A stretch of DNA of 5,801 bases from JAYUKV01 sp043764135 (GCA_043764135.1 JAYUKV010000012.1:1-5801); one strand, 5' to 3'; positions 1-5,131 are shown, numbered from the stretch's first letter. The notes: a model not told the origin generated them from the letters alone. Numbers and translations: made by a program.

Positions 1-90
1 AACTGGCAAAAAGAGTATGATGTAAGCGATGAAGAATTAAAGGAGATTATGGAGTATTTCGGATATGGATGGGTTTTTAAAAAGTGTTAA
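1..90 (+). CDS. C-terminal end of an unidentified protein (partial)
   Basis: Frame 1 is open from the window edge to a TAA at 88-90, giving 29 residues ending GYGWVFKKC. The peptide begins NWQKEYDVSDEELKEIMEYF, an acidic, helix-prone stretch followed by an aromatic tail. This composition looks like a real protein end rather than chance reading of AT-rich DNA, but it is too short to place in a family. The gene starts outside the window. It is convergent with the minus-strand gene at 305-850, and two stem-loops begin directly after its stop codon. Confidence 0.6.
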   Translation, partial: NWQKEYDVSDEELKEIMEYFGYGWVFKKC

Positions 91-171
91 GTCTTCAGAA
101 TTCAAAAACCTGCCTTATTTCATTATAACGATACTTGATATAACTAAAGAAAAAATAAGAATTCTGGAGAC
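91..171 (+). repeat. 13-bp inverted repeat forming an extended stem-loop
   Basis: GTCTTCAGAATTC at 91-103 pairs with GAATTCTGGAGAC at 159-171: 13 base pairs with a single G-T wobble. It begins on the base after the stop codon of the upstream partial gene. Inside the loop, TTATTT (115-120) can pair with AAATAA (153-158), and TTATA (123-127) with TATAA (139-143), so the whole 81 bases could fold as one interrupted hairpin. No T-tract follows, so it is not a standard intrinsic terminator. It could be a 3'-end-stabilising structure or a small structured RNA. Part of the pairing comes from the self-complementary GAATTC in both arms. Confidence 0.5.
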
Positions 172-195
172 GTAGAAAATTTCAGTTTTTCTATG
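171..195. repeat. 9-bp hairpin next to the 91-171 stem-loop
   Basis: CGTAGAAAA (171-179) pairs with TTTTCTATG (187-195), nine pairs with one G-T wobble, around a 7-base loop (180-186). It shares base 171 with the preceding stem, so the two could not both be fully closed. It is AT-rich and may be a weak transcription stop for the upstream gene, but there is no T-run after it. Confidence 0.3.
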
Positions 196-251
196 AGCTA
201 ATCAGTTTCTACTCGATTAATTAAACAAGTTAAAAAAATTATATCAATATA

Positions 252-286
252 ATATAAGAAAAAATAAAATCTTATAAATAAGATTT
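252..286 (-). terminator. Intrinsic terminator of the minus-strand gene at 305-850
   Basis: AAATCTTAT (267-275) and ATAAGATTT (278-286) form a perfect 9-bp stem; on the minus strand it is followed by a T-rich run (complement of the A-rich 252-266). It lies 18 bases beyond the stop codon of the 181-aa gene, the expected place for its terminator. The stem is AT-rich, so efficiency may be modest. Confidence 0.55.
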
Positions 287-304
287 GTTGTAATAACATA
301 ATAA

Positions 305-850
305 TTAAAAAATTCTAAGTGTTTTAAAAAAGAAAATTATCGTTGCAACAAAAGCTAAACCGATACCCCAAAGTCCAGTTAAAAGATACACAGAAGCGCT
401 CATAGAGACAAAATAAAATGAGAATACTAGAAAAACATAATTTAAAAAATGTGGATGATAAAGTGTGAGGACTTTGTATTTGTAATTGAATATCTTTTTT
501 TTGGTTTTGGTGTATTCTAGTAGTGATAAAAATGGATTGATTGTATGTAAGTAAATTGTCTCAAAAGCAATTAACAACTCAATTTGAAACTCTTTGTCAT
601 GTGATAACATGAATACATTATCGATAAAATCATCATCTTCAGGACCAAATTGCATATTTAATCTCTTAAAATTAAATTCAAAATAATCAAGGACTAATTC
701 ATTCTTTATTCTTAATACTTTAAAATCATTACTAAATACCTTGTTATGTACTTCCAATAAGTTTTGATAAAACTTTTGACTGCCAAGATCATTATCTAAA
801 TAGTAAATATTAAGCATTTGATTTAACTGAAATTCAGTTTGTGGCAACAT
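305..850 (-). CDS. Hypothetical 181-aa protein with two C-terminal membrane helices
   Basis: The 181-aa frame starts at ATG 848-850 and ends with TAA at 305-307. Residues 1-130 are soluble in character, helix-prone, with an acidic cluster PEDDDF near 70-75 and a basic TKTKKK near 114-119. Residues about 135-157 and 158-176 are strongly hydrophobic and separated only by a short TGLWG turn, predicting a C-terminal membrane hairpin with most of the protein on one side of the membrane. No signal peptide or family motif is visible. A closely spaced pair of membrane helices is reminiscent of inclusion-membrane proteins of intracellular chlamydiae, but that is only a resemblance in layout. No Shine-Dalgarno is visible before the ATG. 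A likely promoter (911-940) and terminator (252-286) make it a single-gene unit. Confidence 0.8.
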   Translation of the reverse strand: MLPQTEFQLNQMLNIYYLDNDLGSQKFYQNLLEVHNKVFSNDFKVLRIKNELVLDYFEFNFKRLNMQFGPEDDDFIDNVFMLSHDKEFQIELLIAFETIYLHTINPFLSLLEYTKTKKKIFNYKYKVLTLYHPHFLNYVFLVFSFYFVSMSASVYLLTGLWGIGLAFVATIIFFFKTLRIF

Positions 851-910
851 AATTATTGTAAGAATAACAACACTTTATAGTCTTAAAAATATAATGATCA
901 TTGTCAATGA

Positions 911-940
911 ATTATATAGAGAACTCCTCACACTTTTCAA
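911..940 (-). promoter_or_regulatory. Sigma70-like promoter candidate for the 181-aa gene
   Basis: Read on the minus strand, TTGAAA (940-935) is followed after 18 bp by a perfect TATAAT (916-911). Transcription would start near 904, giving a leader of about 54 bases to the ATG at 850. A second perfect TTGACA (907-902) lies just downstream but has no good -10 at 16-18 bp. The assignment is pattern-based in AT-rich DNA. Confidence 0.45.
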
Positions 941-964
941 ATTTGACTATTAATCAAACAATTG

Positions 965-994
965 TTTTTCTTAACCATTTAGGGTTAAGAGAAG
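965..994. repeat. Hairpin CTTAACC / GGTTAAG with 12-bp potential stem
   Basis: CTTAACC (970-976) pairs with GGTTAAG (983-989) around a 6-base loop, and the stem extends outward by five more pairs including two G-T wobbles. It overlaps the palindrome AAACAATTGTTT at 956-967. Neither strand has a T-run after it, and no gene ends here, so it is not an obvious terminator. It sits between the leftward promoter and the tRNA promoter and could be a regulatory site or a boundary structure. Confidence 0.4.
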
Positions 995-1022
995 TCATTT
1001 GTGATTGAACTTGAACAATTGC

Positions 1023-1051
1023 TTGACATATGCTAAATTTTATGTTATGTT
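1023..1051 (+). promoter_or_regulatory. Extended -10 promoter candidate for the tRNA
   Basis: A perfect TTGACA (1023-1028) is separated by exactly 17 bp from TATGTT (1046-1051), which is preceded by TGT in the extended -10 position. Transcription would begin near 1058, about 100 bases upstream of the tRNA, leaving a leader to be removed by processing. A second, weaker candidate closer to the tRNA is TTGTAC (1086-1091), 16 bp, TATAGA (1108-1113). Confidence 0.5.
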
Positions 1052-1157
1052 TTTAATTAAGAGACGTGTGTTACACTTTGTAATATTGTACTATGAATTC
1101 TATTTCTTATAGAATAAGTAGTGTAGTAATACATTGTTACCGCTCTCACTTCGATAC

Positions 1158-1232
<75 letters not shown>

Positions 1233-1263
1233 CTTTTATGTTTAACTATATACTAAACCCGAG

Positions 1264-1280
1264 CCCCTTTTAAATAGGGG
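1264..1280 (+). terminator. Possible weak terminator after the tRNA
   Basis: CCCCT (1264-1268) pairs with AGGGG (1276-1280) around a 7-base loop, 31 bases after the tRNA. The sequence after it, ATCTAATTATAT, is only moderately T-rich. It may end the tRNA transcript; the stem is short and the call is tentative. Confidence 0.25.
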
Positions 1281-1362
1281 ATCTAATTATATCCTAAAAC
1301 TAACTAACTCCTAAGGCTCTATCCTATATCTTTTATGTTTGTGATTTACCATAAGCTCCACT

Positions 1363-1398
1363 AAAAAAGTTAAATCCCCAAATATGTTTAAGGATTTA
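1363..1398 (-). terminator. Intrinsic terminator of the 251-aa gene
   Basis: TAAATCC (1371-1377) and GGATTTA (1392-1398) form a 7-bp stem that may extend inward through AAA/TTT pairs. On the minus strand it is followed by six T residues (complement of A at 1363-1368). It starts 14 bases after the stop codon of the minus-strand gene, a typical terminator position. Confidence 0.55.
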
Positions 1399-1412
1399 TT
1401 TAAAAAGGTGAG

Positions 1413-2168
1413 TTATCGTGGATCAATTTTAAGTGTCAACAATTGATCGAACTTTTGTTGTCCGTAAATTGTTATGAAATTCTCTTTAAATGTATTATAA
1501 CAGCATTCTGATCCAACTGAAAATTCAAATTTACCAGCTGTTAGTTGATCAAAAGAACCAATTTGATATACTGTAGCAAGTTCTGCGTTGTATTGATCAG
1601 CAACCAGACCATATTCATAATAATCAATATCAGGTCCAGAAGGCAGACCAATTAAAGGATTGATCATTTGATTAATTATATTGAAGAAGCAAGCAGGAGC
1701 TTCGGAAATACTACAAGTTTGAACAAAAATCAATTTTGCAATTTTGATCAATTCAATTGCAAGCTCTTTATCCTCCGCTTGATAATACATGATAAATAAA
1801 TCGAAGAGTCCATTATGAACTATTTCAAATCTATAACACCCGTGGTTAATCGAATGTAAAAATAATGCAATCATTGCCAATTTACACCCAGGATTATTTT
1901 TTTGAGTATCTATATAGATACGGGTTGTTATTGTCGAAATATAGTTTCCAAGCGAACTTACAACTTTATACGATTCAATCGGGCCAGTCCTTTCATAAGA
2001 ATTCATTAATCTCAATAAAGAGTTAGTATCCTTAATAGGGGTGTAAAGCCTATTAAGACCGATAATTTGTTGAAAAGACATTAGTGTTTGACTCTCTTCT
2101 TCAACACCAGGGAAAATGTTTGCTCTCAAGAAACTGTCAATTTCTTGAAATGTCGTATTAGAATTCAT
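1413..2168 (-). CDS. Hypothetical 251-aa protein with an armadillo-like helical stretch
   Basis: ATG at 2166-2168, stop at 1413-1415, 251 residues, no signal peptide or membrane segment. Most of it looks alpha-helical. Residues about 94-150 resemble an armadillo/HEAT-type repeat: a hydrophobic helix (KLAMIALFLHSIN), then the pattern I-V-x-x-G-x-(hydrophobic)-x-x-L around EIVHNGLFDLF, an acidic turn QAEDKEL, and a long helix AIELIKIAKLI. This matches the general armadillo layout by eye but is a single unit and unproven. Cysteines occur at 95, 111, 152, 160, 222 and 223. A GTGAG six bases before the ATG is at best a partial ribosome site. It is divergent from the 2415 gene, with a promoter at 2203-2231 and a terminator at 1363-1398. 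If the repeat is real, the protein probably acts by protein binding; no enzymatic motif is seen. Confidence 0.8.
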   Translation of the reverse strand: MNSNTTFQEIDSFLRANIFPGVEEESQTLMSFQQIIGLNRLYTPIKDTNSLLRLMNSYERTGPIESYKVVSSLGNYISTITTRIYIDTQKNNPGCKLAMIALFLHSINHGCYRFEIVHNGLFDLFIMYYQAEDKELAIELIKIAKLIFVQTCSISEAPACFFNIINQMINPLIGLPSGPDIDYYEYGLVADQYNAELATVYQIGSFDQLTAGKFEFSVGSECCYNTFKENFITIYGQQKFDQLLTLKIDPR

Positions 2169-2202
2169 TTATTGCTCACTGTAAAGTAATAGTACTAAGA
2201 CT

Positions 2203-2231
2203 AAACTAGCACTAAAATGGCATAATGTCAA
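2203..2231 (-). promoter_or_regulatory. Leftward promoter of the 251-aa gene
   Basis: On the minus strand a perfect TTGACA (2231-2226) is followed by a 17-bp spacer and TAGTTT (2208-2203), itself preceded by TGC as an extended -10. The predicted start near 2196 leaves a leader of about 28 bases. The -10 hexamer alone is poor (three of six), so the call depends on the -35, spacing and TGn. Confidence 0.45.
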
Positions 2232-2245
2232 AATATAGCCTGGAA

Positions 2246-2305
2246 CTAGTAAGTAATGAATCTGTATCCTTAGTTGTATCAACAATTGCGTTCATTACTA
2301 ACTAG
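2246..2305. repeat. 15-bp inverted repeat in the divergent control region
   Basis: CTAGTAAGTAATGAA (2246-2260) and TTCATTACTAACTAG (2291-2305) are complementary at 14 of 15 positions and enclose 30 bases, within which GTTG/CAAC can form a small inner stem. The element lies between the leftward promoter (2203-2231) and the rightward one (2351-2379). No T-tract follows on either strand, so it is unlikely to be a terminator. A looped operator, a protein-binding pair of half sites, or a remnant of a small inverted-repeat element are all possible. Confidence 0.5.
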
Positions 2306-2325
2306 CCCCTTTACCTAAGAAAGTG

Positions 2326-2368
2326 AATTTAGATTACAAATCAATTAAATTTGTAATTGATCTAAATT
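2326..2368. promoter_or_regulatory. Large dyad overlapping the -35 of the rightward promoter (putative operator)
   Basis: AATTTAGAT (2326-2334) pairs with ATCTAAATT (2360-2368); directly inside, TACAAAT (2335-2341) pairs with ATTTGTA (2349-2355) around a 7-base loop, with four unpaired bases (2356-2359) on the right. That gives 16 base pairs across 43 bases. The right inner arm contains the -35 hexamer TTGTAA (2351-2356) of the promoter for the 2415 gene, a classic position for a repressor operator. The predicted transcript starts downstream, near 2386, so the dyad would act as DNA rather than as leader RNA. The function is inferred from position. Confidence 0.45.
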
Positions 2369-2379
2369 TGTGCTTTAAT
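2351..2379 (+). promoter_or_regulatory. Rightward extended -10 promoter of the 2415-3763 unit
   Basis: TTGTAA (2351-2356), a 17-bp spacer, and TTTAAT (2374-2379; five of six matches to TATAAT), preceded by TGC at the extended -10 position. The predicted start near 2386 leaves a leader of about 29 bases before the ATG at 2415. The -35 lies within the large dyad at 2326-2368. Confidence 0.5.
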
Positions 2380-2414
2380 AGAGTCAGTCAAATTTATGTT
2401 AGGTAATATCTAAA

Positions 2415-2891
2415 ATGAACACTTTTCCAAACCCTATTTGTATCAAAAATTTTAATGGATCCGATTTCTTATCTCTGTTTAGCCAATCACAAATGAGCAC
2501 AACAATTCTTGTCCAAAAAAGCCTGGCTGGTTCTATAGACAATCCAAGTTCATTAAGAACAGTAATCAATACTTCGCGAAATGAATTTATTCTTAGCACT
2601 AATCAAGGTTCTCACGACATATGTCATGAATTTATCAATCCAATTGTTAAACATGGGATTGCAACAAATCCTTTATTAATCGCGAGACTATTAAGATCAA
2701 TTGACTGTAATCCACTGCATTTGTGTAGCTTTAATGAATTAGGGGAATCATTTGCTGTAAGTATTCAAAGATTGTTAGACATGACGAACTTTGATATTGA
2801 TACTTGTAAGTATAAAATTCCTAAAGGAGAATTTTTCATTTGTCACAAGTTAATGATTTTGCTCGGAATATTGCAAGACTTATCAGATTAA
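2415..2891 (+). CDS. Hypothetical 158-aa protein
   Basis: ATG at 2415, TAA at 2889-2891. The only ribosome-site candidate is a weak AGGT at 2401-2404, rather far from the ATG. The start is supported by a promoter that leaves a 29-base leader. No signal peptide or membrane helix is seen. The first 50 residues are rich in S, N and T and look flexible; residues about 65-158 look helical. Residues 85-122 (NPLLIARLLRSID, then a G-E-S-F segment and SIQRLLDM) recall the spacing of residues 92-129 of the divergent 251-aa protein, hinting at a shared helical-repeat-like unit, though identity is low. Five cysteines occur at 9, 70, 98, 104 and 131, and a sixth at 143. The gene is probably co-transcribed with the one starting 83 bases downstream. 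Function unknown. Confidence 0.78.
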   Translation: MNTFPNPICIKNFNGSDFLSLFSQSQMSTTILVQKSLAGSIDNPSSLRTVINTSRNEFILSTNQGSHDICHEFINPIVKHGIATNPLLIARLLRSIDCNPLHLCSFNELGESFAVSIQRLLDMTNFDIDTCKYKIPKGEFFICHKLMILLGILQDLSD

Positions 2892-2974
2892 ATATTCATT
2901 TCACCACTTCTCAAAGTGCATTTGTTAGCTTTATTCGCGAGACAGCTTTTAAATATTTGTTTTCAATTTAACAT

Positions 2975-3763
2975 ATGCGAAAGTTGTTAGTAAATATCGA
3001 CGATAAAGACCTATTTTTCGATGATTTATGGTCCTTTTATGAGCTTTTAAGTGTTCTAAAAAGAATAAATAAGCGAGTGCCGAACACATCTATTTCTGCC
3101 TTAGTAAAATATAGTCGACTAGACTTTGACCTAAGTATGCTTTGTGATGGAAGGAATATAGAAGAATGCAAAGAGTTCTTAGCTCAAGAACTAGTTTCAT
3201 ATTTTAGTTCGCCTGAAGTGATGAGTATCTTAAGTAACAACACTTCTTTAGTTGCAAAGTATCTCAAGGAAACAGATGTCAGTTATAGTTTTACAAAAGA
3301 CTTCCAAAATTATTTAACATCTCATAAATCAAATCCATTATTAGAAAAAATTGAGGAATATTACAGTTTAGTTTTCAATGTTTCATTTGATCAGTTGATC
3401 AAGAGATTGATGTATATTAGTGTGTTATTACATCAGGTACTAGTTTGCCAGAGAGATTGGAATTTAAATTCTGATGATATTTATGAAGTATCAACTTTCA
3501 AACTTATCACAGACCTTAAGTTTTACTACCTATTGTCTAAGACTGCACTTAAGACTCCAAAGTTTTTGGATTCTAAAGTTAAGTGTATTGACCCTAATGT
3601 GAACATCGAACAATTAATTGAAGAATACAACACAAAATTAAAAGCAAAACAATTAAAGAGTTTTGAAAGTAGTTTTCTTCCAACTGAATTTAAGCCATAT
3701 GAAGATCCTGAGCTGTATGACTATCTTTCTAAGCTATATCTTGAATTCAGCTTTGAGATGTAA
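2975..3763 (+). CDS. Hypothetical 262-aa, mostly helical protein
   Basis: ATG at 2975, TAA at 3761-3763. The protein is rich in L, K, S, D and aromatic residues and looks almost wholly alpha-helical, with no signal peptide, membrane helix, nucleotide-binding loop or metal-binding motif that I can see. Acidic pairs near the N-terminus (DDKDLFFDD, residues 9-17) and charged C-terminal helices around 208-230 suggest a soluble protein. No ribosome site precedes the ATG, and no good promoter is visible in the 83-base gap, so it is most likely the second gene of a unit with the 158-aa gene. A strong intrinsic terminator follows 19 bases after its stop. I do not recognise the family. Confidence 0.85.
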   Translation: MRKLLVNIDDKDLFFDDLWSFYELLSVLKRINKRVPNTSISALVKYSRLDFDLSMLCDGRNIEECKEFLAQELVSYFSSPEVMSILSNNTSLVAKYLKETDVSYSFTKDFQNYLTSHKSNPLLEKIEEYYSLVFNVSFDQLIKRLMYISVLLHQVLVCQRDWNLNSDDIYEVSTFKLITDLKFYYLLSKTALKTPKFLDSKVKCIDPNVNIEQLIEEYNTKLKAKQLKSFESSFLPTEFKPYEDPELYDYLSKLYLEFSFEM

Positions 3764-3782
3764 GAATTAGAAGAATGCTTTT

Positions 3783-3815
3783 ATAAACGCACAACTTATG
3801 TGCGTTTATTATTTT
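3783..3815 (+). terminator. Strong intrinsic terminator of the 2415-3763 unit
   Basis: ATAAACGCACA (3783-3793) and TGTGCGTTTAT (3799-3809) form a perfect 11-bp stem with a 5-base loop, GC-rich in the middle, followed by TATTTT. It lies 19 bases after the stop codon of the 262-aa gene. There is no matching T-run on the other strand, so it acts mainly rightward. Confidence 0.85.
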
Positions 3816-3925
3816 ATGTATATTTTTTGAATCTTAAAAAAACCCAAAAGTTTATAATTTATACGACAAAAAAATATACCCCTTTGAACTTATTTGAATT
3901 AATCGGAACTTCAAACGAAGAATAG

Positions 3926-3951
3926 CTTAAAGGGAATTGTTTACCTTTAAG
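3926..3951. repeat. Perfect 8-bp inverted repeat downstream of the HNH gene
   Basis: CTTAAAGG (3926-3933) and CCTTTAAG (3944-3951) enclose 10 bases. The element lies about 50 bases beyond the stop of the minus-strand HNH gene, but no T-run follows it on that strand, so it is at best a weak terminator. A 12-bp palindrome, TTAATTAATTAA, lies at 3974-3985. The rest of the 3816-4001 gap is AT-rich and I see no gene in it. Confidence 0.35.
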
Positions 3952-4001
3952 GACTTTTCTGTTATTTGGTTGATTAATTAATTAAGTTCTAAAGAGCAAT
4001 C

Positions 4002-4289
4002 TTAATCTTTTAAAATATCAGACTTGTATTTTATAGGATCTGTACCACTTATAATTAAATCACTAAGTTTACCATGAATTTTGCGATGGCATGTTTCGCA
4101 TACTGTCATCAAGTTAATGCTATTATTTGTACCGCCTTTTGATTTATGTACTATGTGGTGGGCTGTTAGATTAGAATTACTGTTACATATCAAACATCTT
4201 TTTCCATCTCTAATTAAAGTATGCCTTCGTTGGGTTTGAAAAGCATTCCAATTTTGATCAACTCTTCGTTTGAAAAAATAGTTTTTCAT
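4002..4289 (-). CDS. Small HNH endonuclease
   Basis: A 95-aa protein beginning at ATG 4287-4289 (an upstream TTG would add 22 poorly supported residues) and ending at TAA 4002-4004. It carries a complete zinc-binding HNH module: CLIC (Cys32, Cys35), the His-His pair 44-45 (AHHIVHKSKGGTN), Asn59, then CETCH (Cys64, Cys67, His68) and His72. In this family the zinc holds the fold and the HH/N/H residues bind the catalytic metal for DNA cleavage. The size fits free-standing HNH proteins of phages, mobile elements and bacterial genomes; a homing-type or phage packaging-linked role cannot be separated from a general one here. The N-terminal 25 residues are basic and could contact DNA. No Shine-Dalgarno is visible; a weak -10 TTTAAT lies at 4328-4323 on the minus strand. 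It is convergent with the 2975 gene and divergent from the neighbouring pseudogene. Confidence 0.92.
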   Translation of the reverse strand: MKNYFFKRRVDQNWNAFQTQRRHTLIRDGKRCLICNSNSNLTAHHIVHKSKGGTNNSINLMTVCETCHRKIHGKLSDLIISGTDPIKYKSDILKD

Positions 4290-4413
4290 TTGTTTGTACA
4301 AAAGTGTTGATAATTGTAAATTATTAAAATTTATAAATATTTGCAAATAAAACAATTTAATTTATTAGATTTTAGAAATTTTAAAACATTGTTGTAAAGC
4401 ATTTATTTATTCA

Positions 4414-4442
4414 TTGACATTTAACAACACTAATAATATAAC
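4414..4442 (+). promoter_or_regulatory. Promoter of the decayed gene at 4477-4942
   Basis: A perfect TTGACA (4414-4419), a 17-bp spacer and TATAAC (4437-4442, five of six). The predicted start near 4449 leaves a 28-base leader to the ATG at 4477. Gene callers may take the TTG of this -35 as a start codon, but the spacing to the -10 and the better ATG downstream argue otherwise. Confidence 0.55.
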
Positions 4443-4476
4443 TAGAATAGTCTATTTATGCCAAATAGGTAAGAAA

Positions 4477-4942
4477 ATGTATAAATTTGTTAAGGCTAGG
4501 CCAAGGATTGTTAAATTTGGTTCAGTTAATAATGACTTGGGTGAGCCAGTTGAGTGCAATGCAGCGCTTACTATGATCCTACAACCTTGGTGTCCCTACC
4601 CAGCTTTATGGAGCAAGTCATATCACTCATGACGATCAAATTAAGATTGTAAGTGGGTCGATGGTTGGTCTTGTGATCTTTGAAAGAGTTATGCACTATA
4701 TTCCGCTTAACAAGGATTCTGATTTATTGTTTATTAGAAAACATACTTGGCATTCCTTTGTTAATATTTAAGAAGAAGATGTTGTTTATTTCAACTTCTT
4801 ACGCTATGATAGACCACAAATACCTAAGGACTATCATCCAATACCAACCAGTCATAATTTCAGTCTAGATTATGCAACCCAAGCACTTAGCTCTGGGACC
4901 ATAATCCAATCTGAAACTGTGTATCCATATAAGAAATTATAA
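4477..4942 (+). pseudogene. Decayed gene of unknown function: two apparent frameshifts and one internal stop
   Basis: Protein-like sequence runs through three frames in order. ATG 4477 opens MYKFVKARPRIVKFGSVNND and continues to about 4557; a short run reading AYYDP follows at 4566-4580; then from TAC 4580 a third frame reads YNLGVPTQLYGASHITHDDQ and continues to TAA 4940-4942, interrupted only by an in-frame TAA at 4769-4771. Restoring one base at each junction gives 468 bases, an exact 155-codon gene plus stop. AGG at 4467-4469 is a fair ribosome site. The promoter (4414-4442) and terminator (4958-4990) frame exactly these ends, which supports the reconstruction. G+C over 4481-4680 is about 41 percent by count, against about 33 percent for the 2975 gene, suggesting foreign origin. 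I do not recognise the product; sequencing error is unlikely to explain three lesions. Confidence 0.75.
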
Positions 4943-4957
4943 TTTAATAATATCTTA

Positions 4958-4990
4958 AAACCATCGGAAAACGATTGGTTTATTTTTTTT
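4958..4990 (+). terminator. Intrinsic terminator of the decayed gene
   Basis: AAACCATCG (4958-4966) pairs with CGATTGGTTT (4972-4981), nine pairs with one bulged T, around the loop GAAAA, followed by A and eight T residues (4983-4990). It starts 15 bases past the stop at 4942, confirming that this stop marks the true end of the gene. Confidence 0.88.
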
Positions 4991-5003
4991 GCAAAAATCA
5001 AAT

Positions 5004-5041
5004 TAAATCTTATTTTTTAACAGTATTACAACAAAGATTTA
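5004..5041. repeat. 8-bp inverted repeat upstream of the 5132 gene
   Basis: TAAATCTT (5004-5011) pairs with AAGATTTA (5034-5041) around a 22-base loop. The stem AAATCTT/AAGATTT is the same as that of the terminator hairpin at 267-286. Just downstream, TCTTAA is repeated at 5045-5050 and 5055-5060, exactly 10 bases apart and right before the -35. A regulatory role is possible but not shown. Confidence 0.3.
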
Positions 5042-5065
5042 TAGTCTTAAGCTATCTTAAATAGG

Positions 5066-5094
5066 TTGCAATTTATTAAAAAATGTGTTATAAT
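5066..5094 (+). promoter_or_regulatory. Extended -10 promoter of the 5132 gene
   Basis: TTGCAA (5066-5071), a 17-bp spacer, and a perfect TATAAT (5089-5094) preceded by TGT in the extended -10 position. Transcription would begin near 5101. The coding frame could be extended to a TTG at 5066, but that TTG is this -35 hexamer, so the true start codon must lie downstream of 5101. Confidence 0.6.
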
Positions 5095-5131
5095 TGATTT
5101 AGTTTTATTAATGGTATTATTTATGAAAGCT

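Larger units (their letters stand above)
851..1157. other. 307-base intergenic region between the 181-aa gene and the tRNA
   Basis: No convincing gene is present. The stretch holds a leftward promoter candidate for the 181-aa gene (911-940), a 12-bp palindrome AAACAATTGTTT (956-967), a hairpin (965-994), and one or two rightward promoter candidates for the tRNA (1023-1051 and the weaker 1086-1113). A small hairpin, ATTCTAT / ATAGAAT at 1097-1115, overlaps the second candidate. A perfect 13-base match, TTTATAGTCTTAA, occurs at 874-886 and again at 5038-5050; in DNA this AT-rich it may be chance. Confidence 0.6.

Noticed and set aside
894..953. 19-codon plus-strand open frame beginning MIIVNELYREL
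   Set aside because: The peptide looks natural but is very short, lacks a ribosome site, and overlaps the leftward promoter region of the 181-aa gene.
2399..2599. Minus-strand open frame of 66 codons
   Set aside because: It is antisense to the 158-aa gene, overlaps its start, and has no promoter or ribosome site of its own.
2905..2918. CACTT / AAGTG hairpin after the 158-aa gene as a terminator
   Set aside because: The stem is only 5 bp and has no T-run, so the next gene is more simply read as part of the same transcript.
2892..2990. In-frame continuation of the 158-aa gene past its TAA for 32 sense codons
   Set aside because: The extension runs into the start of the next gene and shows no stop-codon readthrough context. 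An open run of this length after a stop is plausible by chance.
4414..4632. Plus-strand open frame of 72 codons from a TTG start
   Set aside because: The TTG is the -35 hexamer; the real start is ATG 4477, and the last 18 or so codons are an out-of-frame run past the frameshift.
4680..4868. Plus-strand open frame of 62 codons inside the decayed gene
   Set aside because: It begins at a TTG in an alternative frame, ends in mid-region, and the protein-like frame here is the third one, which runs to 4942.
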